Notes under the pieces: generated by a model
Told to the model about the DNA's origin: nothing
What the model saw: only the letters and a program-made list of their open reading frames with translations
The model's database searches: none
Source of the DNA: Pseudomonas fluorescens
GTDB taxonomy: Bacteria > Pseudomonadota > Gammaproteobacteria > Pseudomonadales > Pseudomonadaceae
Direction: 5' to 3'
DNA: 48,210 nucleotides
NCBI RefSeq assembly: GCF_902497895.1
Contig: NZ_CABVHQ010000048.1
Span: 1 to 48,210 of the forward strand
Made by a program: the position numbers and the translations under genes
Shown here: positions 16,186 through 24,968 of the stretch, piece by piece
How the letters are laid out: the number at the start of each line of letters is the position of its first letter
How positions within the stretch are numbered: the first letter of the stretch is position 1

Positions 16186-16647
16186 ATGAAATCCACCAAC
16201 AAAGCGGCCCCCGCGGACCTGAAGCTCTCGGACTTCCTGTGTTTTGCGGTCTATTCAACCAACCTGGCCTTTGGCAAGGCCTACAAACCAATCCTCGAGC
16301 GGCTTGGGCTGACCTATACGCAATACATCACCATCGTTGCGCTATGGGAGGAAGATAATCAGACCGTCGGCAGCCTGGGCGAAAAGCTGTTTCTCGAATC
16401 GAACACGCTCACGCCTATCCTGAAGAAGCTGGAGGTGATGGGCTATCTGCAAAGGCAGCGCGATCCCGAGGACGAGCGCCAGGTACGGATCAACCTGACA
16501 AAGAACGGTCGAGAGCTGCGCGAAGGCCGTCCGGAAATGGGCCTTTCCAATGCGACTGGCTTGACCCAGGACGAGTTCACGCAAATGCAGAAGGCGATCG
16601 TCACGCTGCGCAACAATCTCATCAAGTCGATGAACACTGAGGAGTGA
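16186..16647 (+). CDS. ohrR: OhrR-type MarR regulator (one-cysteine form)
   Basis: This 153-residue MarR-family repressor senses organic hydroperoxides. Seen: LSDFLCFAVYSTNLAFGKAY near the N-terminus, with the reactive cysteine (Cys19) and flanking aromatic residues as in OhrR, then the winged helix (TVGSLGEKLFLESNTLTPIL, RDPEDERQVRINLT). I find no second cysteine in the protein, so it would be a 1-Cys OhrR that reacts with a small thiol, unlike the 2-Cys Xanthomonas type. Start chosen at the ATG at 16186, matching family length; an upstream in-frame extension is not needed. It overlaps the msrA ribosome-binding region and is transcribed with it. Confidence 0.88.
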   Translation: MKSTNKAAPADLKLSDFLCFAVYSTNLAFGKAYKPILERLGLTYTQYITIVALWEEDNQTVGSLGEKLFLESNTLTPILKKLEVMGYLQRQRDPEDERQVRINLTKNGRELREGRPEMGLSNATGLTQDEFTQMQKAIVTLRNNLIKSMNTEE

Positions 16648-16652
16648 GCGAT

Positions 16653-17159
16653 ATGACCACGCAAACTGAAACTGCCATTCTGGCCGGCGGCTGCTTCTGG
16701 GGCATGCAGGATTTGCTCAGGAAAAAACCGGGCGTGCTGTCCACGCGGGTGGGCTACACCGGCGGTGATGTACCCAACGCTACCTATCGCAACCATGGCA
16801 CACACGCCGAAGCGATCGAAATCGTGTTCGATCCGAATGTCCTCAGCTATCGCCAGATCCTTGAGTTTTTCTTTCAGATTCACGACCCGTCGACGTCCAA
16901 TCGCCAGGGTAATGACATGGGCACCAGCTACCGCTCGGCGCTCTTTTATCTCGACGAAAAGCAGCAGGAAGTGGCCGAGGACACGGTGGCCGACGTGGAT
17001 GCATCCGGTCTCTGGCCCGACAAGGTTGTCACTGAAATTGTGCCCGCAGGTCCCTTCTGGGAGGCAGAGCCGGAGCATCAGGACTATCTCGAAAGATTGC
17101 CCAACGGTTACACCTGCCATTTCATTCGGCCAAACTGGAAACTGCCCAAACGAGGGTGA
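16653..17159 (+). CDS. msrA: Peptide methionine (S)-S-oxide reductase
   Basis: MsrA repairs oxidised methionine, reducing the S-sulfoxide form. This 168-residue protein has the catalytic GGCFWGMQ motif (Cys14) and the family segments RVGYTGGDVPNATYRNHGTH, HAEAIEIVFDP, FFFQIHDPST and MGTSYRSALFY. The ATG at 16653 is preferred over the GTG at 16644 because GAGGAG lies 7 bases before it; the gene starts 5 bases after the ohrR stop. The pairing of OhrR with MsrA and two peroxidases makes one peroxide-defence and repair unit. Confidence 0.93.
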   Translation: MTTQTETAILAGGCFWGMQDLLRKKPGVLSTRVGYTGGDVPNATYRNHGTHAEAIEIVFDPNVLSYRQILEFFFQIHDPSTSNRQGNDMGTSYRSALFYLDEKQQEVAEDTVADVDASGLWPDKVVTEIVPAGPFWEAEPEHQDYLERLPNGYTCHFIRPNWKLPKRG

Positions 17160-17205
17160 GGTCCAACTGCATCCTTGTAGGAGCAGCCGGGCGGCGTTCC
17201 GTTTG

Positions 17206-17356
17206 CTCGCGATGGACATTAACGATAACGCGTGTTGTCTGAATAAACGCACCGCCCTGTAGGAGCGAGCTTGCTCGCGATGGACGTTAACGATAACGCG
17301 TGTTGTCTGAATAAACGCGCAGCCCTTGAGTCCATCGCGAGCAAGCTCGCTCCTAC
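17206..17356. repeat. REPIN-type element with 26-bp perfect arms, plus a partial copy
   Basis: The arms 17259-17284 and 17331-17356 are exact reverse complements (GTAGGAGCGAGCTTGCTCGC type). They enclose a conserved core, CGTTAACGATAACGCG, then TCTGAATAAACGCG, then CCCTTGA. A left partial copy with the same core lies at 17206-17258. The same core recurs at 42914-43012 and 43081-43162. These are non-autonomous elements presumably moved by a RAYT transposase encoded elsewhere. Confidence 0.85.
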
Positions 17357-17387
17357 GGAAGCTGCTAATTACCCATGAAATTGCGCT

Positions 17388-17717
17388 CTAACGGCGCGCT
17401 AACTCATGCTTGATGCAGCCCTCATAGTACGCTTGCCTGACGCTGGCAGGCTGCATGCGGGAACCGCTGTCATAGGTTTGCTCGGTGATGCCCATCGCCA
17501 TCATGCGCATCCAGGGCTGAGTGAACTTGCGTGCCTGGAGCTTTCGTCGCGCTCCGTAAAGGCTCACTCCGGAAAGCTTGGTTGCCTGGGCAGTTCCAGC
17601 GATGCCGGAACCCCAACTGCACATAAAGCGATCGTTTTTACTCAACTCCTTTGCCTGTGCCGAAATCGCGGCGCCAGCCAAGACGCATGTTGCCAGGGCA
17701 AATACAAAAACTCGCAT
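17388..17717 (-). CDS. Small exported protein of unknown function
   Basis: This 109-residue protein starts MRVFVFALATCVLAGAAISA followed by QAKELSK: a clean signal peptide with likely cleavage after AQA, so it is periplasmic or secreted. The mature part has a cysteine in RFMCSWGSGIAG and another in YYEGCIKHEL, which could form a disulphide. The ATG at 17717 is chosen because a GGCG-rich stretch lies just before it and the signal peptide begins exactly there; an upstream TTG would add 14 residues that spoil it. The family is not recognised. Confidence 0.75.
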   Translation of the reverse strand: MRVFVFALATCVLAGAAISAQAKELSKNDRFMCSWGSGIAGTAQATKLSGVSLYGARRKLQARKFTQPWMRMMAMGITEQTYDSGSRMQPASVRQAYYEGCIKHELARR

Positions 17718-17859
17718 GCCGCCACGCCTAACTTGCTGAAAGAAAAGCAATTCTGACAATAAACTGTAAGCATAGGGGCCAGCAATGTGCCCAATTCCTG
17801 TCAGTTAAGCGGCATTTTTTCGAGGAGCGCCTCAGATTGTTCGCCAGGCTCAAGAACCA

Positions 17860-18041
17860 CCCCTCACCCTAACCCTCTCCCCACGGGGGAGAGGGAACTG
17901 ATCTTGATGTCTATCGAGCTGCTGCGACCTGTGAAACCGAGTCGAGTATGGATTCAACGAATAACGTTCAGGTCGCAGCACATCCTCAGAAGCCCACATT
18001 CTGCTCCCTCTCCCCCGTGGGGAGAGGGTTGGGGTGAGGGG
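17860..18041. repeat. Long inverted repeat with 37-bp arms (MITE-like)
   Basis: Arms at 17860-17896 and 18005-18041 (CCCCTCACCCTAACCCTCTC type) match as reverse complements with one mismatch. Inside lies a second inverted pair around GCTGCTGCGACCTG (about 17919) and CAGGTCGCAGCA (about 17971). The whole makes a 182-bp snap-back element between an exported-protein gene and the DUF3422 gene. The remaining gap 17718-18307 holds no gene I can support. Confidence 0.75.
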
Positions 18042-18307
18042 TGGATTTCGGATCAGAACGCAGCATCCGGATGCTGACTTCCCTTAACTGACAGGCATTG
18101 AGCAATGTGCCTGCTTTTATGGCTGCTTTTCTGGCACCTGAATCAAGAACGGCCGAGAAACCTGAGGGAGCGAACTGACGCTCCATCAGGCTGAGCGTCG
18201 GCATCGCCTGCAGAAATAGCCGAAACAAAATAGAAAACCGGTGACTCCTGAGTTCGCCAACCTGTCCCATCAACAACCAAAAACAATATCAACACGGTCT
18301 CAACCGC

Positions 18308-19525
18308 ATGCATCAGCAAAGACAAATCCTGCACAATGAATTACACGCTCGCCCGTCCCTGTACTTCGACGAGCCGGCTCACGTGTTTCATCTGGCCTTC
18401 CTCGGCGGTGACCCCGAGTGCAATGCGCTGCTGCAAACCTGCTGCCCTGCTTCCTTCGACCCGAATGCTGCCCAAGGCATCACGCTCCTCGACGGCAACC
18501 CATTGAAATGGGAACGCCACGCCGAGTTCTTTACCCTCACCCTGGTGGTCACCTCGGCCAGCAATGATCTGTCATGGACATCATTGCCCGAGTCACTGGC
18601 GCAGAGGGTCGAGCCGTATTTGCAGCATCTGATCAACGCCGTACAGATTGTGGTGCGCGCAGAAACCACCATTGACCTCTCGAGTTACGGGTTCAAGGAC
18701 CCTTGCGGCTCTTGCGTGGGCGGGGGTGATGCCGTGGTCTGGAGCGATTTTCGTCTGAACGAAGATGGCGCGAACCGCTTTCTATTCGTCAATAGTCGCC
18801 TGAACGCCTATCGCCAGGGACGGATGATCAGGCGCCTGCTGGAAATCGAGACCTATCGGATGATGGCTTCGCTGTCGCTGACCACCGCCAAGACCTTGAG
18901 CGCCCAGCTCAATGTCTTCGACAAGACGTTGGTCACCCTCTCCGAGCGCAATGCCGGCCCCGACAGCGCAAACGCCAAAGGCCTGCTGGCCGACATTGCC
19001 AACCTGTCGGCACAAGTCGTCAGCAGCACGGCGAAGACCCGCCACCGTTTCAGCGCCACCCAGGCCTACGCCCAGCTGGTATTCGAGCGCCTTGGCGAAC
19101 TGCGGGAAAGTCACGTGGGGGATTGCCAGCGCCTTGGCGTCTTCATCGAAAGGCGCTTCAAGCCCACTGTCAGGTACTGTGCCGCCACCGAGCAGCGTCT
19201 GGAGCACCTGGCCAAAAGCGTGGCCAACCTTGGCGACCTGCTACAGGCGCGGGTGCAGGTCGAAATGGAAGAACAGAACTCGGAAATCCTCAAAAGCCTG
19301 AACAGCCGAGCCGATGCACAGATCAAGATTCAACGCGCCGTGGAAGGCCTGTCGATTATCGCCATCACCTACTATCTGCTGAGCCTGCTCAAGCTTGTGT
19401 ACTCGGGATTGAACCTGTTGGGAGCGGACGTTTCCGCACGAGAATCCATGTTGGCCATGACCCCTCTCGCCATCGCCATCCTTGTGTTGATTCTGCTCAG
19501 AATCAAAAAGGCCAAAGAGCATTGA
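18308..19525 (+). CDS. DUF3422 family membrane protein
   Basis: This 405-residue protein belongs to the uncharacterised DUF3422 family. Seen: the hallmark HNELHARPSLYFDEPAHVFH at the start, a mixed alpha/beta N-terminal domain (to about 190), a long helical, partly coiled part (about 190-340, e.g. RLEHLAKSVANLGDLLQARV), then two membrane helices (AVEGLSIIAITYYLLSLLKL and MLAMTPLAIAILVLILLRI) before a basic tail. This gives a large cytoplasmic domain attached at the C-terminus. Function is not known. It is a single gene, with the MATE exporter converging downstream. Confidence 0.87.
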   Translation: MHQQRQILHNELHARPSLYFDEPAHVFHLAFLGGDPECNALLQTCCPASFDPNAAQGITLLDGNPLKWERHAEFFTLTLVVTSASNDLSWTSLPESLAQRVEPYLQHLINAVQIVVRAETTIDLSSYGFKDPCGSCVGGGDAVVWSDFRLNEDGANRFLFVNSRLNAYRQGRMIRRLLEIETYRMMASLSLTTAKTLSAQLNVFDKTLVTLSERNAGPDSANAKGLLADIANLSAQVVSSTAKTRHRFSATQAYAQLVFERLGELRESHVGDCQRLGVFIERRFKPTVRYCAATEQRLEHLAKSVANLGDLLQARVQVEMEEQNSEILKSLNSRADAQIKIQRAVEGLSIIAITYYLLSLLKLVYSGLNLLGADVSARESMLAMTPLAIAILVLILLRIKKAKEH

Positions 19526-19590
19526 TCCGGCCCGGGCACGCCGCTTGAACAGCCCAGGGTTTCGATCCTGGCGGCAACCCTCGCGCCCTC

Positions 19591-20949
19591 TTACACCAAC
19601 CGCTCAATGGTCTGATGCTGCCAGACCATTTTGTAATACGCCGTCTGCAACGCCAGCATGCTCAGATAAGCCACCGGAAACGCCATCCACACCCCTTGCA
19701 AGCCGAAGCGCGCATCCAGCAGATAGGCCATCGGCAACTCCACACCGAGGATGCAAACCACCGAAATCGCCATCGGCACCAGCACCGTCCCGCTGGCGCG
19801 CATGGTGCCGCCGATGATCGCCTGGAAGCCGAACACCAGCATGCTCCAGAGCATGATGTGCAACAGGTGCTCGGCCATGGCCTGGGTGGATGGATCGGTG
19901 AGGAACAGCCCCAGCAGCCAGTGCGACAGCAGGTAACCCGACACCACCAAGCCACCGGTCAGCCACACGTTGATCAACAGCCCCGTGCGTAAAATCAGCG
20001 CGACACGCTCGACGCGCCCGGCCCCGATGGCTTGGGCGCCGAGAATCGACGCCGTGATCGCAATCGACAGCGCCGGGAACTGCACATAGTTGACGATCTG
20101 GGTCACCGCCCCATACGCCGCCGTCGCCTGGGAACCGTGCTGGTTGACCAGCGCCAGAATCACCAACTCCGACAGCGAAATCACCACCATCTGCAACCCG
20201 GTGGGCAGCCCGATGCGCAGCACCTTGCCGAGGATCGCCATGTCCATCCGCATCGCCGCAAAAAACGCCCGATCCGGCGCCAACGGATGCCCCTTGCGAA
20301 TCAACCGCCACGCCAGCCACCCCATCGCCGACAAGTTACCCGCCAACCCGGCAAACGCCGCACTCTGAATCCCCATCGGCGGCAACCCCAGCCAACCGCG
20401 AATCAACGCCGGCGTCAGCGCCAGCCCGATACAGGTCGATACCACCAACGCCAACAACGGCGACAGCGTATCGCTCACCCCCCGCAGCAACTGCGTAAAC
20501 AGCACAAACACCAACAGCGACGGCATGATCCACATCATCACCTGCGCATACGCCACCGCATCCTCCAGTACATCCACCGGCGTGCCCAACCCCTGCAACG
20601 CCGGCCGCGCAAACACACTCCCCACCACCGCCGCCACCAACCCGATCATCGCCCCCAACAGCAAGGTCGTCCCGGCAATGGCCTTCACCATCGCCGGCTC
20701 ACGGGCGCCCCACGCCTGACCGATCAACACGCCCGCCCCTACGCCGAGGCCGATGACCAGGGCGATAAAGAAAAACACGATGGGAAACATGCCGGCCACG
20801 GCCGCCAGCGCCTGGGTGCCGAGCATCTGGCCGATGTAGATGCTGTTGATCGTGCCGGACATGGATTGGAGGAAATTGGAGAGGACCATGGGGGCGAGGA
20901 ACAGGAGGTAGGTTTGCCAGAGGGGGCGCTGGGTGGAGGGGGTTTGCAT
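19591..20949 (-). CDS. MATE-family multidrug exporter
   Basis: This transporter of about 452 residues uses a sodium or proton gradient to export cationic drugs and dyes. Seen: twelve hydrophobic segments in two six-helix halves, LFLAPMVLSNFLQSMSGTIN and IYIGQMLGTQALAAVAGMFP at the start, and the GVLIGQAWGAREPAMVKA loop between helices 2 and 3. The start at 20949 (MQTPSTQRPLWQ) is preferred since family members begin here; a start at 21009 would add 20 basic residues. No regulator is adjacent. Confidence 0.9.
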   Translation of the reverse strand: MQTPSTQRPLWQTYLLFLAPMVLSNFLQSMSGTINSIYIGQMLGTQALAAVAGMFPIVFFFIALVIGLGVGAGVLIGQAWGAREPAMVKAIAGTTLLLGAMIGLVAAVVGSVFARPALQGLGTPVDVLEDAVAYAQVMMWIMPSLLVFVLFTQLLRGVSDTLSPLLALVVSTCIGLALTPALIRGWLGLPPMGIQSAAFAGLAGNLSAMGWLAWRLIRKGHPLAPDRAFFAAMRMDMAILGKVLRIGLPTGLQMVVISLSELVILALVNQHGSQATAAYGAVTQIVNYVQFPALSIAITASILGAQAIGAGRVERVALILRTGLLINVWLTGGLVVSGYLLSHWLLGLFLTDPSTQAMAEHLLHIMLWSMLVFGFQAIIGGTMRASGTVLVPMAISVVCILGVELPMAYLLDARFGLQGVWMAFPVAYLSMLALQTAYYKMVWQHQTIERLV

Positions 20950-21197
20950 GGAGACGGGAGCTCGCTTGATGGACTGGCGTGGGGGGATTCTACGGGATGC
21001 TGTAGCCATTCAGAACGCGTCGATGGGTGAGTACCAGCGCACATCGACAGAGGCACTGAGCCAAAGGCTCTGCATCAGTTATTTATACTCAAATGCCAGC
21101 TTAATAATATTTTACCGATGCAAGGGTGATCCCTAGTCTTGACCCCAAGAGATGGCAGGCCACAACCGACCTGAATCCAACTTCGAAGGGTAGAGAG

Positions 21198-22508
21198 ATG
21201 ACCACTGAAAAAATAAAAATAGATACGCTGATTGTGGGCGCCGGTCAGGCTGGCGTGGCCATGAGTGAACACCTGAGCAAACTCGGTGTGCCGCACCTCG
21301 TGCTGGAGCGCAATCGTATCGCCGAACGCTGGCGCACCGGCCGCTGGGATTCACTGGTGGCCAATGGTCCGGCCTGGCACGACCGTTTTCCGGGTCTTGA
21401 GTTCGACGATCTCAGCCCCGACGGCTTTGCCCCGAAAGAGCGGGTAGCCGACTATTTCGAAGCCTATGCCAGGAAATTCAACGCCCCCATCCGCACTGGC
21501 GTGGACGTCAAGAAGGTCGAGCGCAATGTCGGTCGGCCAGGCTTCACCATTGAAACCTCCGAGGGCGTGATCGAGGCCAACCGTGTGGTGGCTGCCACCG
21601 GGCCTTTCCAGCGTCCGGTTATCCCGCCGATCGCGCCGAAAGATGAGCAATTCGTACAGATTCACTCGGCCCAATACCGCAATCCAGCGCAACTGCCCGA
21701 GGGCGCTGTTCTGGTAGTGGGCGCCGGGTCGTCCGGCGTGCAGATCGCCGATGAATTGCAGCGTTCCGGCAGACAGGTTTACCTCTCGGTCGGCGCCCAC
21801 GATCGCCCTCCCCGCGCCTATCGCAACCGGGATTTCTGCTGGTGGCTGGGGGTGCTCGGGGAATGGGATCAGGCGGCCATGAAGCCCGGCCGGGAACACG
21901 TGACCATTGCCGTCAGCGGTGCCCATGGCGGCCGCACGGTGGACTTCCGCGGGCTTGCCCATCGCGGGATGACGCTGGTGGGTCTGACGCAATCGTTCAA
22001 TGGCGCCGTGGCAACCTTCCAGCCCAATCTTGCCGACAACCTGGCGCGCGGCGATGAGAACTATCTGGCGCTGCTCGATGCCGCTGACGCCTACATCGAG
22101 CGCAATGGTCTGGACTTGCCGCAAGAGCCTGAAGCGCGCATTACCTTCCCGGATCCAGAGTGCGTGACCAACCCCATTCTTGAGCTCGACCTGGCCAGGG
22201 CCGGTGTGACCTCGATCATCTGGGCCACTGGTTTTGCCACGGACTACAGCTGGCTGAAGGTCGACGCCTTCGACGACAACGGCAAGCCGCAGCATCAGCG
22301 CGGCGTGTCAAGCGAGCCTGGTGTGTATTTCCTGGGTCTGCCATGGCAGTCGCGTCGCGGTTCCTCGTTCATCTGGGGCGTTTGGCACGACGCCAAGTAT
22401 GTGGCTGACCACATCGCCATCCAGCGTTCCTACCTCGACTACCGGGATGCCCTGCAGCGCGAGGCAGAGACCGTCCCGGTCGCCCACAAAACCACCGTCA
22501 GCGCTTAA
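21198..22508 (+). CDS. Flavin-containing monooxygenase-like oxidoreductase
   Basis: This 436-residue FAD- and NADPH-binding enzyme of the class B monooxygenase type would add one oxygen to a substrate, either on nitrogen or as a Baeyer-Villiger step. Seen: the FAD motif IVGAGQAGVAMSEHL at the N-terminus, ERWRTGRWDSLVANGPAW as in the YUCCA/FMO-like branch, the NADPH motif VVGAGSSGVQIADEL near 180, and ATGFATDYSW near 345. The start at 21198 follows AAGGG at 7 bases. It leads a plus-strand group with a Rid protein, a DUF1028 protein and a deacylase, which suggests it starts the breakdown of a nitrogen compound imported by the NCS1 permease downstream. Confidence 0.87.
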   Translation: MTTEKIKIDTLIVGAGQAGVAMSEHLSKLGVPHLVLERNRIAERWRTGRWDSLVANGPAWHDRFPGLEFDDLSPDGFAPKERVADYFEAYARKFNAPIRTGVDVKKVERNVGRPGFTIETSEGVIEANRVVAATGPFQRPVIPPIAPKDEQFVQIHSAQYRNPAQLPEGAVLVVGAGSSGVQIADELQRSGRQVYLSVGAHDRPPRAYRNRDFCWWLGVLGEWDQAAMKPGREHVTIAVSGAHGGRTVDFRGLAHRGMTLVGLTQSFNGAVATFQPNLADNLARGDENYLALLDAADAYIERNGLDLPQEPEARITFPDPECVTNPILELDLARAGVTSIIWATGFATDYSWLKVDAFDDNGKPQHQRGVSSEPGVYFLGLPWQSRRGSSFIWGVWHDAKYVADHIAIQRSYLDYRDALQREAETVPVAHKTTVSA

Positions 22509-22544
22509 ACAGCGCCGGGCCGAATTTTTCTTCAGGAGCTTCAA

Positions 22545-22961
22545 ATGTCCACGCCAACCCATACCCGTATTCGCATGTTCAACACCAAGGAAACCTACCC
22601 GAACCAGAGCCTGGACAACGACCTGTGCCAGGCCGTCCGGGCTGGCAACACCGTTTATGTTCGCGGCCAGGTCGGCACCGATTTCGAAGGTAACCTGGTG
22701 GGCCTGGGCGACCCGCGGGCGCAAACCGAGCAAGCCATGCGCAACGTCAAACAGTTGTTGGAAGAGGCCGGCAGCGACCTCAGCCACATAGTGAAAACCA
22801 CTACTTACCTGATCGATCCGCGTTACCGCGAACCGGTTTATCAGGAAGTGGGCAAGTGGCTTAAAGGGGTGTTTCCGATTTCGACCGGGTTGGTGGTGTC
22901 GGCATTGGGGCAGCCGCAGTGGTTGATGGAGATTGATGTGATTGCGGTGATTCCTGAGTAA
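22545..22961 (+). CDS. Rid (YjgF/YER057c/UK114) family protein lacking the canonical arginine
   Basis: This 138-residue trimer-forming protein belongs to the Rid superfamily, of which the archetype RidA hydrolyses reactive enamines and imines. Seen: VRAGNTVYVRGQVGTDFEGN, TEQAMRNVKQLLEEAGSDLS, VKTTTYLID and the C-terminal EIDVIAVI strand. At the position of the E. coli RidA catalytic arginine (the PARSC segment) it reads PISTG (residues 111-115), so the arginine is absent and the enzyme is probably a different subgroup with another chemistry. AGGAG lies 7 bases before the ATG. The gene lies 36 bases after the monooxygenase gene. Confidence 0.9.
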   Translation: MSTPTHTRIRMFNTKETYPNQSLDNDLCQAVRAGNTVYVRGQVGTDFEGNLVGLGDPRAQTEQAMRNVKQLLEEAGSDLSHIVKTTTYLIDPRYREPVYQEVGKWLKGVFPISTGLVVSALGQPQWLMEIDVIAVIPE

Positions 22962-22984
22962 CACAGGTAGACCGAGTCGCGGTC

Positions 22985-23076
22985 ATCGCGAGCAAGCTCG
23001 CTCCCACAGTGGATCTTCAGTGGTCACAGATTTGTGCACGACGCCAATCAACTGTGGGAGCGAGCTTGCTCGCGAT
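22985..23076. repeat. REPIN-type inverted repeat between rid and DUF1028 genes
   Basis: The arms 22985-23010 and 23051-23076 are perfect 26-bp reverse complements (ACTGTGGGAGCGAGCTTGCT type). The right arm is identical to a single copy at 27929-27954. Inside an operon, such a hairpin can slow exonucleases or act as a partial terminator and set different levels for upstream and downstream genes. Confidence 0.85.
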
Positions 23077-23127
23077 GGCGCCCGCACAGACACCCATTTT
23101 GCCAAGGCTAAACACGGAGCAAAAACC

Positions 23128-23805
23128 ATGACCTTCTCCATCGCCGCCCGTTGCCCCGAAACCGGTCAGTTCGGCATCGCGATCAGTTCCTCAAGCATCG
23201 CCGTCGGCGCTCGCTGCCCCTGGCTGCTGCCCGGTGTCGGCGCCGTTTCGACACAAAACATCACCCTGCCCTCCCTCGGCCCGGAAGTCCTCGCCCTTAT
23301 GGAACAAGGCCTCGCGCCCTTTGAGGCCCTGGACAAGGTCTTGACCCGCAACGGCTACAGCCAATATCGACAAATCACCGCGATTGACCACCTCGGTCGC
23401 ACCGCACACTTCAGCGGCGCGCAAACCTTGGGCAACCACAACGCCGTGTCGGGTGAACAATGCGTGGCCGCCGGCAACATGCTGGCGGATCGTTCGGTGA
23501 TCGAGGCCATGGTCAGGGCATTCGAGAACGGTGAGGGTCAACTGACCGATCGCTTGCTCACGGCGATGAACGCGGCTGTGGTGGCGGGAGGTGAAGCCGG
23601 GCCTGTGCATTCGGCTGCTGTGGTGGTGGTCGGCGAACTGACCTGGCCGATCATCAACCTGCGGGTCGATTGGGCCGATGAGGATCCGATTGGCCAGCTT
23701 GAAAAACTATGGGACGCCTATCGCCCACAGGTTCAAGACTACATCGACCGCGCCCTGGCCCCGGACAGGTCGCCTGGCTACGGCGTCGCCGGAGACGACC
23801 GATGA
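23128..23805 (+). CDS. DUF1028 family protein (Ntn-hydrolase-like)
   Basis: This 225-residue protein is of the DUF1028 family, related in fold to N-terminal nucleophile hydrolases. Seen: MTFSIAARCPETGQFGIAIS at the start, SSSIAVGARCPWLLPGVGAV, STQNITLPSLGPEVL, and GEAGPVHSAAVVVVGE near the end. No signal peptide. The start at 23128 is chosen for GGAG 9 bases upstream and because the family begins with this MTFSIAAR segment. It overlaps the next gene by the sequence ATGA, so both are translated together. In context it may hydrolyse an amide or ring intermediate, which is inference. Confidence 0.88.
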   Translation: MTFSIAARCPETGQFGIAISSSSIAVGARCPWLLPGVGAVSTQNITLPSLGPEVLALMEQGLAPFEALDKVLTRNGYSQYRQITAIDHLGRTAHFSGAQTLGNHNAVSGEQCVAAGNMLADRSVIEAMVRAFENGEGQLTDRLLTAMNAAVVAGGEAGPVHSAAVVVVGELTWPIINLRVDWADEDPIGQLEKLWDAYRPQVQDYIDRALAPDRSPGYGVAGDDR

Positions 23806-24953
23806 GCAACAGCCTCGATTTGCTGAAAACCTTGGTGGCGTTCGACACCACGAGCCGCGAATCCAACCTGCAGCTCATCGAGTTTGTCCGCGACTACCTC
23901 GAACGCTTCGATGTGCCTTGCGAACTGGTCTACAACGAGCAGCGCAGCAAGGCCAATCTGTTCGCGACCATCGGCTCGGCGGATCGGCCGGGCATCGTGC
24001 TCTCGGGGCACACCGATGTGGTGCCCGTCGACGGCCAGCCGTGGACGGTTGCGCCGTTCGAACTCACTGAGCGCAACGGCAAACTCTACGGTCGCGGCAC
24101 AGCGGATATGAAAGGCTACATCGCCTGCGTACTCGCCCTGGTCCCGTCGCTGGTGAAGGCCACGCTACGGCTGCCGGTGCATATCGCGTTTTCGTACGAT
24201 GAGGAAGTCGGCTGCCTTGGGGTGCGTTCGCTGCTCAAAGCGCTGGAGCAGCGCCCGGTCAAACCGATGCTCTGCATCATTGGCGAGCCGACCGAACTCA
24301 AACCGGTGTTGGGCCACAAGGGCAAACTGGCGATGCGCTGCGACATTCACGGTGAAGCCTGCCATTCCGCGTACGCGCCGCTGGGGGTCAACGCCATTGA
24401 ATACGCCGCCGAACTGATCGGTGAACTGGGGCGGATTGGCCACAGGCTCAAAGCGCCAGAGCATCACGATACCCGTTTCGATCCGCCATTCAGCACCGTG
24501 CAAACCGGCGTCATCTCCGGGGGTAAAGCCTTGAACATTGTGCCCGCCGATTGTCGCTTCGACTTTGAAATCCGCGCCCTGCCCTCACAGGACCCAAGCG
24601 TGGTTGCGCAAGCGTTGAAGGTTTACGCCGAGCAACAGGTGTTACCCCGCATGCGCGCCGTGAGTGAACAGAGCGACATCCGCTTCAGTGAGTTGTCGGC
24701 GTATCCCGGTTTGGCAACCGATGCGCACAGCGAAGCCGCTGAGCTGATCGCCGCGTTTTCGGGTTCCCGGGAGTTCGGTACAGTGGCGTTCGGCACCGAG
24801 GGTGGTCTGTTTGACGCCGCAGGTATTCCGACAGTGGTCTGCGGCCCCGGCAGCATGGACCAGGGCCACAAACCGGATGAGTTTGTCAGCCTGGAGCAAT
24901 TGAACGGCTGCGATGAAATGCTGCAACGGATGCTACTGTCGATTAGCCGCTGA
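23802..24953 (+). CDS. M20-family deacylase, acetylornithine deacetylase-like
   Basis: This 383-residue zinc amidohydrolase is of the ArgE/DapE family. Seen: the metal-site motif LSGHTDVVPVDGQPW (His70, Asp72), YGRGTADMKG (Asp102), DEEVGCLG (Glu134, Glu135) and GEPTELKPVLGHKGK. The start ATG overlaps the stop of the DUF1028 gene. It is called ArgE-like, but Pseudomonas normally makes arginine by the ArgJ acetyl-transfer cycle, and its place in a catabolic group suggests it removes an acyl group (acetyl or formyl) from an amino-acid-like intermediate instead. No gene symbol is given for this reason. Confidence 0.88.
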   Translation: MSNSLDLLKTLVAFDTTSRESNLQLIEFVRDYLERFDVPCELVYNEQRSKANLFATIGSADRPGIVLSGHTDVVPVDGQPWTVAPFELTERNGKLYGRGTADMKGYIACVLALVPSLVKATLRLPVHIAFSYDEEVGCLGVRSLLKALEQRPVKPMLCIIGEPTELKPVLGHKGKLAMRCDIHGEACHSAYAPLGVNAIEYAAELIGELGRIGHRLKAPEHHDTRFDPPFSTVQTGVISGGKALNIVPADCRFDFEIRALPSQDPSVVAQALKVYAEQQVLPRMRAVSEQSDIRFSELSAYPGLATDAHSEAAELIAAFSGSREFGTVAFGTEGGLFDAAGIPTVVCGPGSMDQGHKPDEFVSLEQLNGCDEMLQRMLLSISR

Positions 24954-24968
24954 TGATTGGCCCGACGC

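Noticed and set aside
20032..21030. A long plus-strand frame opposite the MATE gene
   Set aside because: Composition of R, Q, H and P only, typical of the shadow of a GC-rich membrane protein gene.
23802..24953. Naming the deacylase argE as an arginine biosynthesis gene
   Set aside because: Its ATGA overlap with DUF1028 and the catabolic neighbourhood favour another substrate; the family name alone is not enough.
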